A stretch of DNA of 64,000 bases, taken from the NCBI GenBank assembly GCA_004794785.1, contig SJOL01005899.1, positions 323,119 to 387,118 of the forward strand, written 5' to 3'. Origin of the DNA: Opisthorchis felineus (taxonomy: Eukaryota > Platyhelminthes > Trematoda > Opisthorchiida > Opisthorchiidae). The position numbers and the translations under genes are program-made. The stretch's first letter is position 1; each line of letters starts with the position of its first letter. Positions 1-12,806 of the stretch are shown here, one piece after another. Below the pieces are notes generated by a model. It made no database searches and was not told the DNA's origin. It saw only the letters and a list, made by a program, of their open reading frames with translations.

Positions 1-42
1 CTTGATCAACTTCTACTTGAGGGAGTGAAGAGGGAGAATAAG
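1..42 (+). CDS. FSIP1: FSIP1 exon, 3' end only (cut by window edge)
   Basis: The first 42 bases read as 14 codons (LDQLLLEGVKRENK) up to an AAG followed by GTTGTA, an acceptable but weak splice donor. Vertebrate FSIP1 has a coiled-coil stretch of the form LDKILAKKQRREKEI at the equivalent place. The next exon (5756) continues with VKQQ...RIRQELM, just as the vertebrate protein continues with KKQG..MRIKLW. The exon ends in phase 0 and the next starts in phase 0. The upstream part of the exon and the protein N-terminus lie outside the window. The sequence is short, so the call rests on the collinear match and the phase, not on length. A chance reading frame is the alternative. Confidence 0.55.
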
Positions 43-2139
43 GTTGTAACCGTTTGCGCGTTCTGCTGATAACGTGTAGGATCTGACTCTTTCCATGTGG
101 TTTTTCGTCAAATGTTTTATGCAGAATATATCCAAACAACACTATTATGGTCACAACCACTCATCGCACATCAATGAACAACATGGTAGGCTGATGTTAA
201 AAGATAGAGATGAAAGTATGTCAAAGAGATATGATTAAGAATCCTCAGGAAGAGACAATAGAAATTTTCCCGCCATGGTCAATGTTAGTTAGTTAGTTTA
301 TCATAAAGCTGATTTAACTTCAATGTGTGAAATAACGTTTGAGGTAGCGGGCCGTGGTACAGATAGGCGAAACGAGCGGAAACAGAGTACAGCTTAACGG
401 AAGTAAGGGAAAATAAGATACTACCTACACCGAGTTTTACAAAACGACAGATAATCAGGAACCTTTGTCAGGAAAAGCCCAAACAAGATAAAACATGACA
501 ACCACGGCAGTGGAAATAAGATTGCGTCCTTGCGTTAAGAAGGTGCCTGAAGGACTTCAAGTTTATTACAATCACATGTAATATTAGTGTATCACAGACC
601 AGCTGCCACCCTGGAAAATGTACTGTAGAACCGAAGGACAAAGTCCAACACTAAAATGAAACCATTTACTCAGGAGGCATTTCAGTAAATTATTTATTGG
701 ACACACTGCAGAGCTTTGAAACGGGTCACCAAAACAGCAAGGACGCAACCTCCGTGTTCTTCGGTTTTCATACAAGAAAAATCAAGGATGACAATTTCTC
801 CTCGGAAAACGCAAAGGTTCTGGCGAATGGGAGTAAAAACGTGTCGAGAGATTTCTTAAAACCTACTTACCTAAATGCAGTCTACATGGCTCTGCTAGCT
901 ATATATCACCAACTCAACTGGATTCCTTTACCAGAACCAAACGTCAGCTCAATGTATCGGGTGACGAACCTCAACGGCAAACTAGCAAAACGCACAGTGT
1001 ACTAATTAAGGAGCTTAACTCCGTTCTTCTATTCAACCAAACATCTGGATTGTTAGCCGAACAGCCAACCACCAGTAAATGTTAAACTCATTTGAAGTGA
1101 CTCTTATAAACTAACGCACACTACACCAACGCGTCGTCCAGTTCAGCCAAACAAGAACGCACGGATAAAGCCACTTGTTCTGGTATGAAACAGAATCGCC
1201 GAGCTCAGAGAACAACTCGGGCGCCAGTATGGTTTTATGTTTCTGTCTTTTGAGTAAGGAAGACAAAATGAGGAGCGACTAGCATAACTGTTTGAGAACT
1301 GTTTCTCTACAAAACCTTTTACACCCTCCAACAATGTGAGGGTTTTGAAATGATATCCCAACTAGCTGTGAAGTATAGTCAGTTGAAGAATCTCACTGGC
1401 TATTTTTGGTGGTAAGTGGGGTTCAGTCTATTGGACCATAAGATGGCTAAATTACCAAAGGGTTAATTTTATCTTTAGCGCGATTATTCTGTTTTACTGA
1501 GTTGTATAGCAGTAATATAATAAAAGACGCAGCACTAAAATGGCCTACTTTCCAGCACTTTGTTGACGCTGTCACACTTTTACCCCCTACTGTTTTCACT
1601 CTTTACATTAAGCGAACACTACAGTAAGATATGCTTGGCTTTCTGTAAGAGAGTAAACTTTAGCCGATGGTGTGAATGCGCAGCGCTTAGTTAATGTCAT
1701 TGTTGTTCAATTTTTCAAACATCCATTTCTAACTAGTTGATGCATCACGAGATTTGAGGTGTACGCCTTCAAAATGAAGGTCGTTGTTACGCTACAATTT
1801 CGTGTTATCACATGCTCCAGTGAAGGCTTCAGTAACCCTGGATCGTTAATAGATTCGCTCTCCGTATGATGTGCTTTGTAGCTGTGCTGTGCTGTGCAGC
1901 GACACGTAACATACCTTTAACGCACTGCGGATAAGATTCCTATACCTCTCTTTTTTCCTTTTTATGATTCTCTCTCTGAAGGTCGAACACCCATGGCAAA
2001 CAAAAACACCATGTGCCTTTGGAGTGATGCAACATAATGATTTTCTTATCTTCACAGCCTTTAAACGTTTAAATACAGTGATACCACTACAACGCAGGTC
2101 GATCATGTCCCAACTCTTGACCAATTAACTTAAATTTCC

Positions 2140-2370
2140 TCATTTGCCTAGGTTTGTCTTGGTTAAAAGTGAACTCTCGTTTGAAAAATCGTCCTCCTGT
2201 CCTGGCGCAATCATTTTTGTGAGTCCACACAAAAGGAGGGAAGCAGTGAACTCGAGTTTTGCTCTTATTATAGCTCGTCAGCAGTGCATATTCAATCGCC
2301 GTGCCGGGGTTTGAACTCCGCATATCCGACATGCGAGGCGAGTGAGTTACCACCACTTCAGCACTACTCC
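2140..2370 (-). mobile_element. tRNA-derived SINE, copy 1 (inverted)
   Basis: Read on the minus strand, this begins with a tRNA-like head. An A-box-like AGTGGTGGTAACTC lies at 2342-2356 and a B-box-like GAGTTCAAACC at 2308-2318. An unrelated body follows, shared with the copy at 2570-2815. Shared blocks include GCACTGCTGAC, TGCTTCCCTCC, TGCGCCAGGACAGGAGGACGA-like and AACGAGAGTTC segments. Identity by eye is about three quarters. The spacing of the boxes and the Ala/Gly-like anticodon arm point to a tRNA-headed SINE rather than a functional tRNA. No 3' half of an acceptor stem can be closed. Confidence 0.7.
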
Positions 2371-2564
2371 ACAGGAGGTGTCCAGCAGGCATCATGCGTC
2401 TGTGGCCCTACCTGACTGGGAATTCCTGAGTAGCGGGCCAGTCGATTGACACAACCAAGGTATGTTGCTGGGTTGTCGCTCGAGTCGTCGAGCTTTCCGC
2501 TCACATTACTCAAGCGCGAACATGTTCACCTTTTCAGACGTAAAAATTTAGCTGCGTCCAGCTT

Positions 2565-2815
2565 GCGTCGGTGAATTAGTGGTAGAACGCTCACCTTGCA
2601 TGCAAGATGCGCGAAGTTCAAACCACGGCAAGGCCAGGAAAATGCACTGCTGACAACCCTAATAGGAGTGAAACTGTAGTCCAGTGCTTCCTCCCTTTGG
2701 TGTGGGATCAACAAAATGTTTGCGCCAGAACAAGAGGACGAATTCTCAGACGAGAGTCATGTGAGTTTGAATTCTACAAAACCACCCAAACACCCAAGCA
2801 CCAACACCTGAAAAT
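2565..2815 (+). mobile_element. tRNA-derived SINE, copy 2
   Basis: On the plus strand TAGTGGTAGAACGC (A box, 2577-2590) and AAGTTCAAACC (B box, 2614-2624) flank an anticodon-arm-like CTTGCATGCAAG. The head resembles a tRNA-Ala(UGC). The roughly 190-bp body matches the inverted copy at 2140-2370 block by block. An open frame spanning it is a by-product and is not a gene. The two copies are about 200 bp apart and convergent at their 5' heads, so the region could fold into a large hairpin in the FSIP1 pre-mRNA. Confidence 0.7.
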
Positions 2816-5755
2816 GGACTGCCTACTTTGTAAATTCACACCACGGTACACAAGGTGTGTTGCTCTTCAGCTGAATAGCTGACAAAATCAGATACACGCA
2901 GAGTAACTGATGATCACTGGTTTGTTCGCTGAGCTGGGCTACCTGAGCTACAAAAATTCTCCTTTCGAGTAACTGAATTTCGTTCCTTTACAATCATTTG
3001 CGCACCGCACTATGGCTGAACGAAGATCGTTGGAACCCATACTGTGATGCTTAGTATTGGAGTGGTTTTGTATCATTTGCGTTTATTGGTCGAATCCACC
3101 AGACTTACTCACTTGCCTAAGATGAGAAATGGGATGCATTAGGTTTACTACGCATATCGATAACATAGAGCACTCGATACTCAAGCATGTAACGGGTGAT
3201 TGCAGATGGTTGAAAAGGACAGCGAATATCTTCAGCATCGAATAGTTCTAGTCTGGATCGAGATGTTGCCACAAGTGAAACATTCTGATTTTCGATCTAC
3301 CTTGGACGCGGTGTCCAAGAGAAGTATCAAACGGTTGAACAAGTGGTGCTCATTCTTGGTTTTTCGTTACAGGTGTCCTGGAGTAAAGCCCATTAGTAAG
3401 GAAAGTTCGACGAGAAGGATGAAAGCGTCGCTGGGGCATGTCTACTCCTAAGGATTCTGTGGATACACGCACAAGTACACAAAATCACGCGATGCATTTA
3501 TCCTAAGGCTATTTGACCTGATACGGCAAATGGGAAATCAATGTGCTGATTTTATAAGTAGTCAATTGAGAATTTTGTTTCTTGTTTTCTCTTCGGTGAT
3601 CGGTATCCAAGCCGCTTTATATGTGCATTGCCTGTGAAAAGCTTGTCATATAGCCATATGTCTTCCAAAGAGCCGATAGTTTTAGTTTTGCACAAATTCT
3701 CTTTGCTCTCAGCACCGGCCTTATGATTGATGTGGTTCAAAAATTAAATAGGTTTCGTTCTGGCTGTACACATCGCCATGTATGGGATCCATCCTATTGA
3801 GTTAAATACGTCCTCAGTAGAACTGCGCCAGCGGATGTTTGTTTTGGCTCGCGACAACTGAACGGGGTTTGGACCTAACCAACCAGCAACTGACTTGTGA
3901 AAGCAATGTAACCCGCTTCGTCTCTTGAATACACTTCATCCTACAAATCTGCTCCGCAACTTGAGGTATCTCTGGCATGGGGATGAGATGACGGTTTGTA
4001 GATTACTGATGTTCATTGCAACCATCTTTATGCTGTAAGGACCTACATTTCCCCGAAGGTTCACTGTTTCATTTTCCCCACAGCACATTTCGGACTTGAG
4101 TTTTAGTGACCGGCAGCTGTTCTCCAGTGCTTCGTGCCTAATATAATTCCGATGGCTGTCCAAAGTGTGGGTAGACCTCTCCAATTTTAATGCTGGTAGC
4201 CTCTCCGCGTGCGTGGTGATGAGTGGAGTTGATTTTTGTGGCGATTCTTCCCTCATTTCGGTTGCTTGTTGTGACCTCAAAGAGAAATTACTCATCAGAT
4301 GAGCTTATCACGTTGCCCATACCCCAGAAGATAACCCTGCAAAAGTCGGGAAGATCGTGTTTCGTTTGAGCTTAGGGTAGCAGCCTTTACTCACAAGCCG
4401 CAGAGACAAAACTTCGCACGTTAGCTCTGGCCTGTAAACAAGTGCAGGCACAGTATTTCGGTTCAGCTGACTACCAGCAACGAAAAAGAGGTTTTGTCTG
4501 GCAACTAAACAACATGTACCCGAAACAAGGTGGGTAAATGTAGAGAGTGGTTACAGCTCACCCGGTGGTCCGCATTCACAGTTTGTCGGATTACAACATT
4601 TAACCCGCGCTTAAGCAAACCGAACTTACTCACCTGCAAGTTACTGGGTCAAAATTAAGGAGAGGAGTTCATCAGGTGGCAGTTGATCCGTTCGCCAAGC
4701 TTGGAGGTTAGCATTCACACTAGTTGCCAGGACGAACCCAATGGGTTTTCCAAGCAAGCCTTTCAAAGTGTGCAGACGCATTCACAGCTGAGCTTCAGTT
4801 ATTCGCTCTTCGCTGGTTTTTTATTTGTTTTTTGAAGAAGATTATAGTTAATGTCCCCTCTTCTGCGCTGAAAGTAAGGAATGTCTTCAACACTGGCTAA
4901 AAATCAGTATTAAGTTATGTTGTTCCTGGTTCAACTAATAAAAGATCGGTTTGACGTGACGCGCGATGTAGTTTCTGTCAAAAAAGCTGCTGAACACAGG
5001 TATGTCTCCCATCATGCTGAAGGACTCAATGCTGAAATGGTTACATTGCTGTACAAACACTTGCTCGCTATCAATGTTAGTTAACAATCTGCTGGCAGGA
5101 GATGGGAATAAGTACATATTGTGGGCAAAGGGTTCATGGGCAAAGAAAAAACAATGGTAAAGGTCTTCCGCGCTCTGGAACGTCAACGATTGTTTGTTTG
5201 GTTGTGGAAAACAGGCAACAAATTCAAGTCCGTGAGAACCTGGGAATGCTCGACCCTTAATTTGTTCGCAATCTGCGCTGCACACATGCAAGGCGAAGCT
5301 TCTCTCTTGGGAGATAGCGTCCTATCACATGTGGCCTGACAGCTCCCGATAGAAGAATCCACCACCATTCTGGAAGCAGGCGGAACTTTCTACTAATCGT
5401 TAGTTGTGTGTAAAATTCAGAGGAGAGATTGTTTTACAGAGACAATTGCTGAAGGTTCGAGGCTAGTGGGTACTTTGAATTTGTCAAACGAAATTATCGG
5501 ATGAAGCTTCAGTAATTGAGGCTTATCGCACTCCGTACTGATGCAGTATTGTTCTTTGAGCAACGAATCCTAGAGGAGATAAGCAAGCATACCGTCTAAC
5601 ACCAGTCTTTCGATTCATCAACTGTCCAATTGTTTTACCGTGAAACCCTGGATCAAGCAATGTTTTTTTATATGTAACTTCAGTTTAGACTAATCTTTCT
5701 ATAGTGAAATGGCATGCTTATTGTAAATAAAACGAAAATACTTCCCTTTATTCAG

Positions 5756-6065
5756 GTGAAACAACAAAGTAAAGTCATCCACCAACGGATACGTCAAGAG
5801 CTGATGCAAATTGTGGTACGGCTCACTGAGTCCACTACAAATCAACGGAGTGGCAAACGGCAAAAATCTTACGTCAAGTCGTCCATTTCTTCCCCTAGTA
5901 TTCTACCCAATCTAAATACCTTTTTGGACAAGAGCAATGCTCTCGTATCGGTTCCAATCTGTGACAACGCACTGGTGCCGTCTTACAAACAGAATGAGAT
6001 ATTGCGAAATATCAAATGTTTCCTTGATTTGGATCGCGCAGTCTTCACCCAAGCCGATCACAACT
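5756..6065 (+). CDS. FSIP1: FSIP1 internal exon (basic/helical segment and KxFLxLD motif)
   Basis: A 310-nt exon, preceded by CCCTTTATTCAG and followed by GTTAGT. It enters in phase 0 and leaves in phase 1, which fits the next exon at 9623. It encodes 103 complete codons. The first 25 residues are a basic amphipathic segment (IHQRIRQELMQIV) that parallels the vertebrate FSIP1 KxxGLEMRIKLWEEI helix. A Ser/Lys-rich low-complexity stretch follows. Near the end is NEILRNIKCFLDLD, comparable with the vertebrate EEMENTKKFLSLT motif. In vertebrates FSIP1 binds AKAP4 in the sperm fibrous sheath and takes part in sperm tail biogenesis. Flatworm sperm lack a fibrous sheath, so an axonemal or scaffold role is inferred. 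No stops interrupt the frame. Confidence 0.7.
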
Positions 6066-9000
6066 GTTAGTTCAAAATTTCCAGTTATTTAATCTCTACT
6101 CCCATCAGTACATTTACATTGAAAATTCTGCAGATTAGATAATGCGAATATGTGTGAGCCAAAGTTTGACTTACTAGTACCTCCAGGCATTCATGCGAGA
6201 ACGATTTAAATTCAGACTCATTTGTACGGTCTTTCATCTCAAATCTGGCTTCTGACGTTTAAACCAGTCTCCCAGTTTCCGTAAATCTCGTTCTTCATTT
6301 CAGCACTAGTATACAGCAAAACCGCATATGGACTATCCGTTTGTTTGACTCACATTCTGGTAAACTAACAAAAGCGATGGGTGTGTAAATGCTCCAGCTG
6401 TGCGCGCACAGGATCGTAACCAGCACTCACTTCAGGGAACGTGAGCCACCCACATGATTAGAGCAAACAGGCATGTCAAAATCTTCGGGTACCGGTCTCA
6501 GTGTCCAACAGTTATGGAATACTTTTCATTAAATATGACCATCTCAACTGAATCAAAGTATGGTATAAAAGGTCGTTTCTTCTAAAGTCACCCACATTGG
6601 CTTAGTTAGACTAACAGGACTGGGTTTTAGGTGCTCCGTTGAATTCTGTCAAACTGTATGGGACGGGTACTCTTCAGAGAATGTATTTTCTTTGATTGCT
6701 GTGGCGAACACCTCTATCCGTCTTGGAATGGATCTAATGAGTGCTGACGGTAAAAGCAATCGTGTCCGAATTTCCCACATCAGATCTTATTATGCATTAG
6801 AGGCTTAAAATTGTAATTGGCGCGGTAGAAGTGCTGAGGTTTTCCGGCTAGTGTCACCAGAGTAGAAGATGAGAAGAACGGTCAAACGCTCAAAGATTAT
6901 TGAACAAAACCAGACACGGGAATCCATAAAAAGTCGCTAAAGTCGCAGTAAGCTTCTTTGAAGGTTAGCAGTTTGAGACAGCTATACCGGGCTGCCCTGG
7001 TTTGTTCATCACTCGGATAAAGTCAAGCTCTGTTTGAATGCTGTAAGAATGATAAACCTTTTAGCTATTCATACCGAAAAAATGCTTTACCTTCTATATA
7101 TCACACTAAATTATGTACCCCAAGTTTGTGGGAGTGGCAGTCTGTCATTAAGTTACGAATGTGGTTTGTTAACGACGTGAACTCTTTCTAGTGGCCAAGT
7201 CAGTTGCCGCGATATTTTTTCCAAAAATGATGGAGTCTTTGAAATTTTACAAGAAAAAAGCGTATGCAAGACGTGGGTTGGAAGGGTGTTTTAAAAGGAA
7301 TCCATTTAGTGTTGCTTAAACGTTTTCTTCTCACTTAAATTGACATAACACGGGCGAACGACTATCAGTTGTACAGCCAGCTTCAGTGCAACCATGCTTC
7401 AACTATGCGAGCAACCACCATTCAGCTTGGATTCTTAAACGTAAGGATGCTAGTCAATTAGGCTGTTTTGTTTCAGAGATAGTGAATTGCGTGTGAGCAG
7501 TAAAACGTTTCCAATTTTGTTTCTTCTTCCGCTAAAAAGAGAATGCGAAAATTTTTAGCGCCAGCTTTGTCGGCGCAGTCCATTTAGAGAACTGTTATTC
7601 GTCTAAATAGACAAGAATTTTAAACCATAGATGCAAGCCTCAATAATGGCGGTGCATTACCATGGAAAATTTTGCGAAAACTTTTGGATAAACCAAAAAA
7701 CGTCCATTCTGAGCTGCAAGGAACCCCTGTTTGTGGCGAAGTCTATTGAGGTAAAACAGGTTAAAAATTTTCAGGCTTGGAGTATGCAGCACTGATCGTC
7801 GATTCCGTTTTACCTTTGAAGCATCCGCCAATTAATTCCACGCTAAAAACTTGAAAGAATCGCAATGTTACTCTCCTTTTGAACTATAATTTGCGAGTCT
7901 GATGACCTTGAGGGGGAGAATGGCCCTGGGCCTTATAATGAAATGGAGGTAGGAGACTAGAGGACCTGAGAATTATTTTTATCGATGGCATTAGTCGAAC
8001 CATCGGCCCCCAAGCTGAGGCTGATTTGTTCGTCTTAAGTAACGTCAACTTTCGGGTGTTAGCATACTTCTGGTTTGCTGTTATGAGTTGTCCGACTCGC
8101 CAGGTTATTGGCGGAAACAAACTTTAGACGTCGCAAACTTGCTTTTGGTGTTAATTTTGCCTTGGCGCCTCGGTTAACCTAGCACAACTCGCGCTTCACT
8201 CATAACTGTTCGAGCTACTCATTAGTAGGCAAATATTTGCCAGTCTTCTGAGTGCACGATCTTTCAAAGTTGCGCCTGAAGATAAAGTCAGAATGGGTAG
8301 CCTGAGGAGGAAAAACCCCGGTTAGACTTTGTTCTTCCGTCTGAATCCTTGTGTTTTGTGGTAAACACATGTAGTCAACGTTAAAGTGCGGTTAACTTTT
8401 TCGGCAAAACCTACTTTAGTCCACTGAAACCAAATAAACCCACCAGATTACACTCATCGCAAGAATACAGAAACCCTGCAAGACCTGAATTCGCAGGAAG
8501 TGGGTTCAAGTGTGAATTGTTGGATCATATAAAACTGAATTTCCCAGTGATAGCAGCATCATTTATGAAATTGTCAGCTGATTTTGACCCTCACTATTTA
8601 CCTGAAAATATTTTTCACAATTTCGAACGCTGAGCAGTCCACTCAGCATTTGAAGAATGGGACTATCGTATTGTTGTACAAGCTCTCCCTGTTCTCACCC
8701 AAAAGGGTATCAGCTTAATATATAGGAGGGGGGTTGGGGTACGAGCTTCTGGCCATTTGATTTCGCCCCTCTAAATTTCAGGTGCTTCTGTATAATATTG
8801 GGCAACCCGGTGGTTGCATGGCCTTCGTATCCTGTTGGAGTTGGGTGAAAACTCTTGGCCAAGAAGATCACTGGGCTGGACGACTTTTTTCTTTCTCGGA
8901 CTGAGGAGTTTTACATTTCCTTGTAAACTTCAGTGTAGACGATACAACAGCTATTTTTCAAGCACTTAGGTGCACTGTTTGCATCACTGCACCACCAGCT

Positions 9001-9622
9001 CTCAGGTTACCTTGGTTCAAAATGGCTGTCTGTCTGCTTCTAATCCCCCTCATTAGCCAGATATTTGAATCTGTCTGAAGTTTGGCAAAATAATACCACA
9101 ACTGATGGGACTAACATATACTTTTTTAGTCTTATCCGAAATATACTGTGGGAGATTACGTATCTCTTTTTTCCTATTCTACGGTGTGTGCTCTTTCTGA
9201 AGTTTAGGATACAGCGGCTTCATGTCATGTAATCGTCATGTAACTAGACAACTAGCTGCATTGATTTTGTTAAAAAACCCAAGTGTTTTTATTCTGCTGA
9301 AGTTTGGATAACTCAATATATGACGTAATAAGGGTGATTTCCAACGTTTTTGGCACAAAACTGGGTGGGAAGTAGAAGTGTGAGGGTGACATTTGGTCAC
9401 TCAGTTGTGCAGTTACAGACATCAGACTTCTCAAAGCATTGACCTGCCGATACCTATTTGCAGTGATTGTGACAAGTCATAACATCGCTTTATTACCCGT
9501 CAGGTTTTCCTGTGCAAAATCTGAATCTGAATGAGTCTTTTATTTGATGTTGCAAGTTAGAACCAGAGAAATACGATTAGTATGAGCACAACTTATTCCT
9601 CTTTCATCGCCATTATCTACAG
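6066..9622 (+). other. FSIP1 intron, no other gene seen
   Basis: About 3.6 kb from a GTTAGT donor to a TTATCTACAG acceptor. Only short unrelated open frames occur on either strand. A purine-rich run with GGAGGGGGGTTGGGG lies near 8726. I see no RNA gene or recognisable mobile element here. Confidence 0.5.
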
Positions 9623-9687
9623 CTAATCTGTCGGAGGACGAGCAGCAAACCATGACTGACGAAGAATTCCATATGACTGAGACAGGA
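9623..9687 (+). CDS. FSIP1: FSIP1 short acidic exon
   Basis: A 65-nt exon bounded by CATTATCTACAG and GTAAGT, the strongest donor in the gene. The two leading bases complete the codon split after 6065, giving Ser. The 21 codons that follow read NLSEDEQQTMTDEEFHMTETG. This acidic segment is positioned like the EEEDTF...PPEEYEMQ stretch of vertebrate FSIP1. It is too short to be noticed as an open frame alone. The call rests on the exact phase match at both ends (1 to 2, then 0 to 0 with the exon at 15052), both splice sites, and the acidic composition. Its role is unknown; such segments are probably disordered linkers. Confidence 0.65.
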
Positions 9688-10299
9688 GTAAGTCAGGAGT
9701 TTCACTTATACCCAGAGGTAAAGGTCCGCTGACTTGATGCTCGATTTGATTGAAGCACTGCATGTAAATAACCTCCTTTACTCAAAACATATTCCAAGCC
9801 TCAAAACGATCTTAAACTTGATTTTTAGAGTGCTTTTTTGGCCTTAATTAGCTGAAATTCGCTGATAAAATCACATCAGTGAGTCTATATCTTAGTTATC
9901 TATATAATTTTTAGGTGAGTATTATCCAGACAGGTCAAATATACCAGCATAATCTAAAGATGGACTGCCGGTTTGCATTAATGCACTCTTTCACACGGCC
10001 TCTACAAGATCCGTATGAGTTGCAGAAGCATATGCGCTGATGTAAGGATAAGAAGATTAATATCCTTGTTCACCTTCAGGTTAGTAGGGCGTGATAAAAT
10101 GCTATGGCGCGTGTATATTTCGTCAATTTGATTCAATTTATCAGCTATAAACCGAGTACCATGGGCACATTGGTTCCAGCTGCTACAGTTTCGATAACCG
10201 GAAAACGGGACAGTGTGGGACATACAGCCAAGCCTTTGAGGCAGTGGCATGTCCAGTTAGTTTGGGGATTGGATAGGTATGCATTGAAGGCGATAGCTT

Positions 10300-10530
10300 T
10301 GATGCACGAGTGCCACTGACTGCGCGATTGGGCCACTTCTGCCATTGTCATTAACCATTGGTGAGATGAGTCCCGGGTTCTCCATCCAGGGAGGCGAAAG
10401 TCGCCGACCCGACTAATTTTACTGGTTACTGTTTTCGCACTTCGTTGCCAGGTCATACACTGTCCACCGCTCGGTCACTTCCACTCAAAACACAGCTGGG
10501 AGAAAATAGCTCTGCGAGGCAGACGATCTT
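10300..10530 (-). pseudogene. Non-LTR retrotransposon RT C-terminal remnant
   Basis: The minus strand encodes a conserved tail found after the reverse transcriptase of many flatworm non-LTR elements. A GGQxMTWQR block is followed by a run of basic/hydrophobic residues, then RLPGW-x-x-RD, a WLxTM segment and RSQWHSC. An in-frame stop lies upstream (W-K-stop-P before the GGQ block). The 5' part of the ORF is missing, so this is a dead, 5'-truncated fragment. It lies antisense in an FSIP1 intron. A second fragment with the same tail is at 47725-48345, but the two are diverged and probably come from different insertions or subfamilies. Confidence 0.75.
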
Positions 10531-12806
10531 AGTGGTGATGTTCAGTTGTTCAGTAACCCGATTAAGAACGGACCTGAGACCTTCTACTATTTGCGGAGTA
10601 AGACACCAACCTTTTTGACATCCCCATCCAAATATTTGTGCCTAGCTGGACACTACAACACCACTTATTTTCCGTTACGTTGTCCACATGGGTAATAAAG
10701 GACACCTCTCTCTTACACGAGAGGCGAGATCAAACTCAAAAGTCACCTCGCCATAAACATGAATTCGGAGGTTTATTGAGGATAGGTTTTGGGCTTGGTA
10801 CTTACGCCGTCAGGAAACAAGGTCTTATTGAAGGAGTCGTCGTGAACAGACTCAGATGCAGCGTAAAATTCAACAAAGGGAGCATTGTTTTTGTGGTGAA
10901 CTCAAGCTCTATATCCCATACGTCTACAAATGGAAAAAAAATTTGGCCATCAGTCTCTGAGTATCATAATAAATGAATTGTGCCGCAAAGGAACTAAAAA
11001 GATGAAACCAAGGACGCGGCAGACGGATAGTACCATTCTTTCAGAGAAGTTTTTTGAACAATTCTGGCAGTCTCAACTAGGATCTCTACACACCTTTTTT
11101 TTGATTCTTCTCGAGACTGTCTGGATGACGTTTTGACCGCTTTTTTGTGATACTGCCCGCACACTCGGTTTTGATCCGAAAGTCTTCTGAATACTTGTAC
11201 GCTGAATGTTTTAGTGTTTTCCATAATTAAACTGCAATGAGGGACAAGGTAATTCGTTCATCCGCTTTATTTCAGGAGACAGAATCCAACTTTCGGTTAG
11301 GTGTAAGGTATTTGGTAGCACTGAAGGAAATGCTAAGCGTGGTCTTTTGGTTAGTTTACATTTTGTGTGGTCATACAACCATTAGGAAATTCTACGACCA
11401 CATGTTAAACGACTTAGCTACTCCGGGGTTATTTAGTCGTTGTTTAACCATATACAGTCATTAATTAGCCACACTTGAAGGTGAGGGAGCGCGAAGTAAC
11501 CATCAATAATGCCAAATAATGCCAAATAATAGTTAACCAGTCTACCCCCAATAACTATATATAGGCACACTTTCCTGAAAGAAATGTTCTGTTCCAGCAA
11601 TGCATATCTTAAAGGGAGACGTTTGCATAAAGCCTGTTTAAGATGAACCACTTCTTGCAGCCTTCCTACAACAAAGGATAGAATGAGACCACCAAAATAT
11701 GTTCCTCCATGTGCACTGTTGCATCGGATGATTTGATGTTAGAGGTCAGTTTGTACTGCTTTTATTGGATTTGGCCGTGAGTAAAATATGCCAACCGGAA
11801 TGAGAGAAATACGGGCAAATGCGGCTGGTGGGGTCAAGTGGTTGTGGACGGTCTGATAGAAATTTTTCTCAGGGGTATTAAACCCAAGGGCTTCAGCAGC
11901 CTTTATTCACATGGTACTGAGCAGTGCATACTTACTCACATCCCCTTTATGAGTGTAACCAAGCGTTAAGTCGGATGGAATGAAAGTTGGCGGCAAGAAG
12001 TTCACTTAAAATAAATCGACGTGGATTTTGCTGTGAGATGCTTGCAGCACGACTTGACAGTCCACTGAAGGTGTATATTAATGGTCTTACAACAAAACCA
12101 TTTTCACATGGCAGTTTTGCACATCCCGACTGTACACCAGACAATGGAATACAACAAGTAATGGCTGAAAGCTGAAAGACGCTGACTATATTAAACAAGA
12201 AATAACAAGTGGTACGCAGGATTATGAGGTAAACCTGGGACAAGAATGGAAATTAGGACAACGGATGGTCGGTTTTAACTTGGTTGATTACAGCCCTTTA
12301 GGGTCACAGGAAGCTAGCCATGCGAACGATGTATCCAGTGATTTAGCAGACAGTGTCATGGTTCTAAGGATGGAGACCGCTTGTTGGTTTTGTATACAGG
12401 CTTCAAACCGAGACTGCTTATTCCTTGTGACATTTCCGTCGGCCGTCTTATCCAGGCTGCTCCTAAGCCCCTCAGGTTACCTAAATGTCTGCCTGACGAG
12501 ATATATGGGACGGTGAATAAACCTTTATAAGCTAACCATATACAAACAATGGGGAAAGGAAGAAAAACTGTTCGGGGCAGTGTGAATAATTACACGTCAG
12601 GCAGATGCTGCAGACAGTGAGCAATATACACCATTTCTTCTTCTAAATCATACAGCTTTTGAAAGCGGTCTGCAGAAACCTAGGATAAGCCAAAGAGACC
12701 GGTTGGTGTGAGTCAACTTAGCCTATGATGTAATGGAAGATAAATGAATAAAAATAAAAAGCGATTAAGTTTTGGCAACTGCCGGTACTCGACATGTTTT
12801 TCATAA

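Larger units (their letters stand above)
43..5755 (+). other. FSIP1 intron containing two inverted SINEs
   Basis: About 5.7 kb between the first two recognised FSIP1 exons. It starts with GTTGTA and ends with a pyrimidine-containing TTTATTCAG acceptor. Apart from the two tRNA-derived SINE copies listed separately, I see only short random open frames. A small TTAG tandem run occurs near 285-300. No RNA gene or second gene is supported. Confidence 0.5.

Noticed and set aside
2577..2624. tRNA-Ala gene
   Set aside because: A and B boxes are present, but the acceptor stem does not close and the same head plus body recurs in an inverted copy, so it is a SINE head.
2607..2882. 91-codon plus-strand open frame similar to a minus-strand frame at 2087-2395
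   Set aside because: The similarity between the two frames is due to the shared SINE body, not to a protein.
3200..3290. Ser-rich frame (SSASNSSSLDRD) resembling the Ser-rich N-terminus of vertebrate FSIP1
   Set aside because: It lies downstream of the coiled-coil exon at 1-42, which should come after the N-terminus, and has no acceptor in the right frame.
4455..4535. Possible exon ending at CGAAACAAG|GTGGGT
   Set aside because: The upstream sequence is not pyrimidine-rich, and the phase would not fit the neighbouring FSIP1 exons.
11509..11530. Short direct repeat as possible CRISPR or array start
   Set aside because: Only one duplication of an 11-mer, without spacers; the window is eukaryotic and no CRISPR-like array exists.
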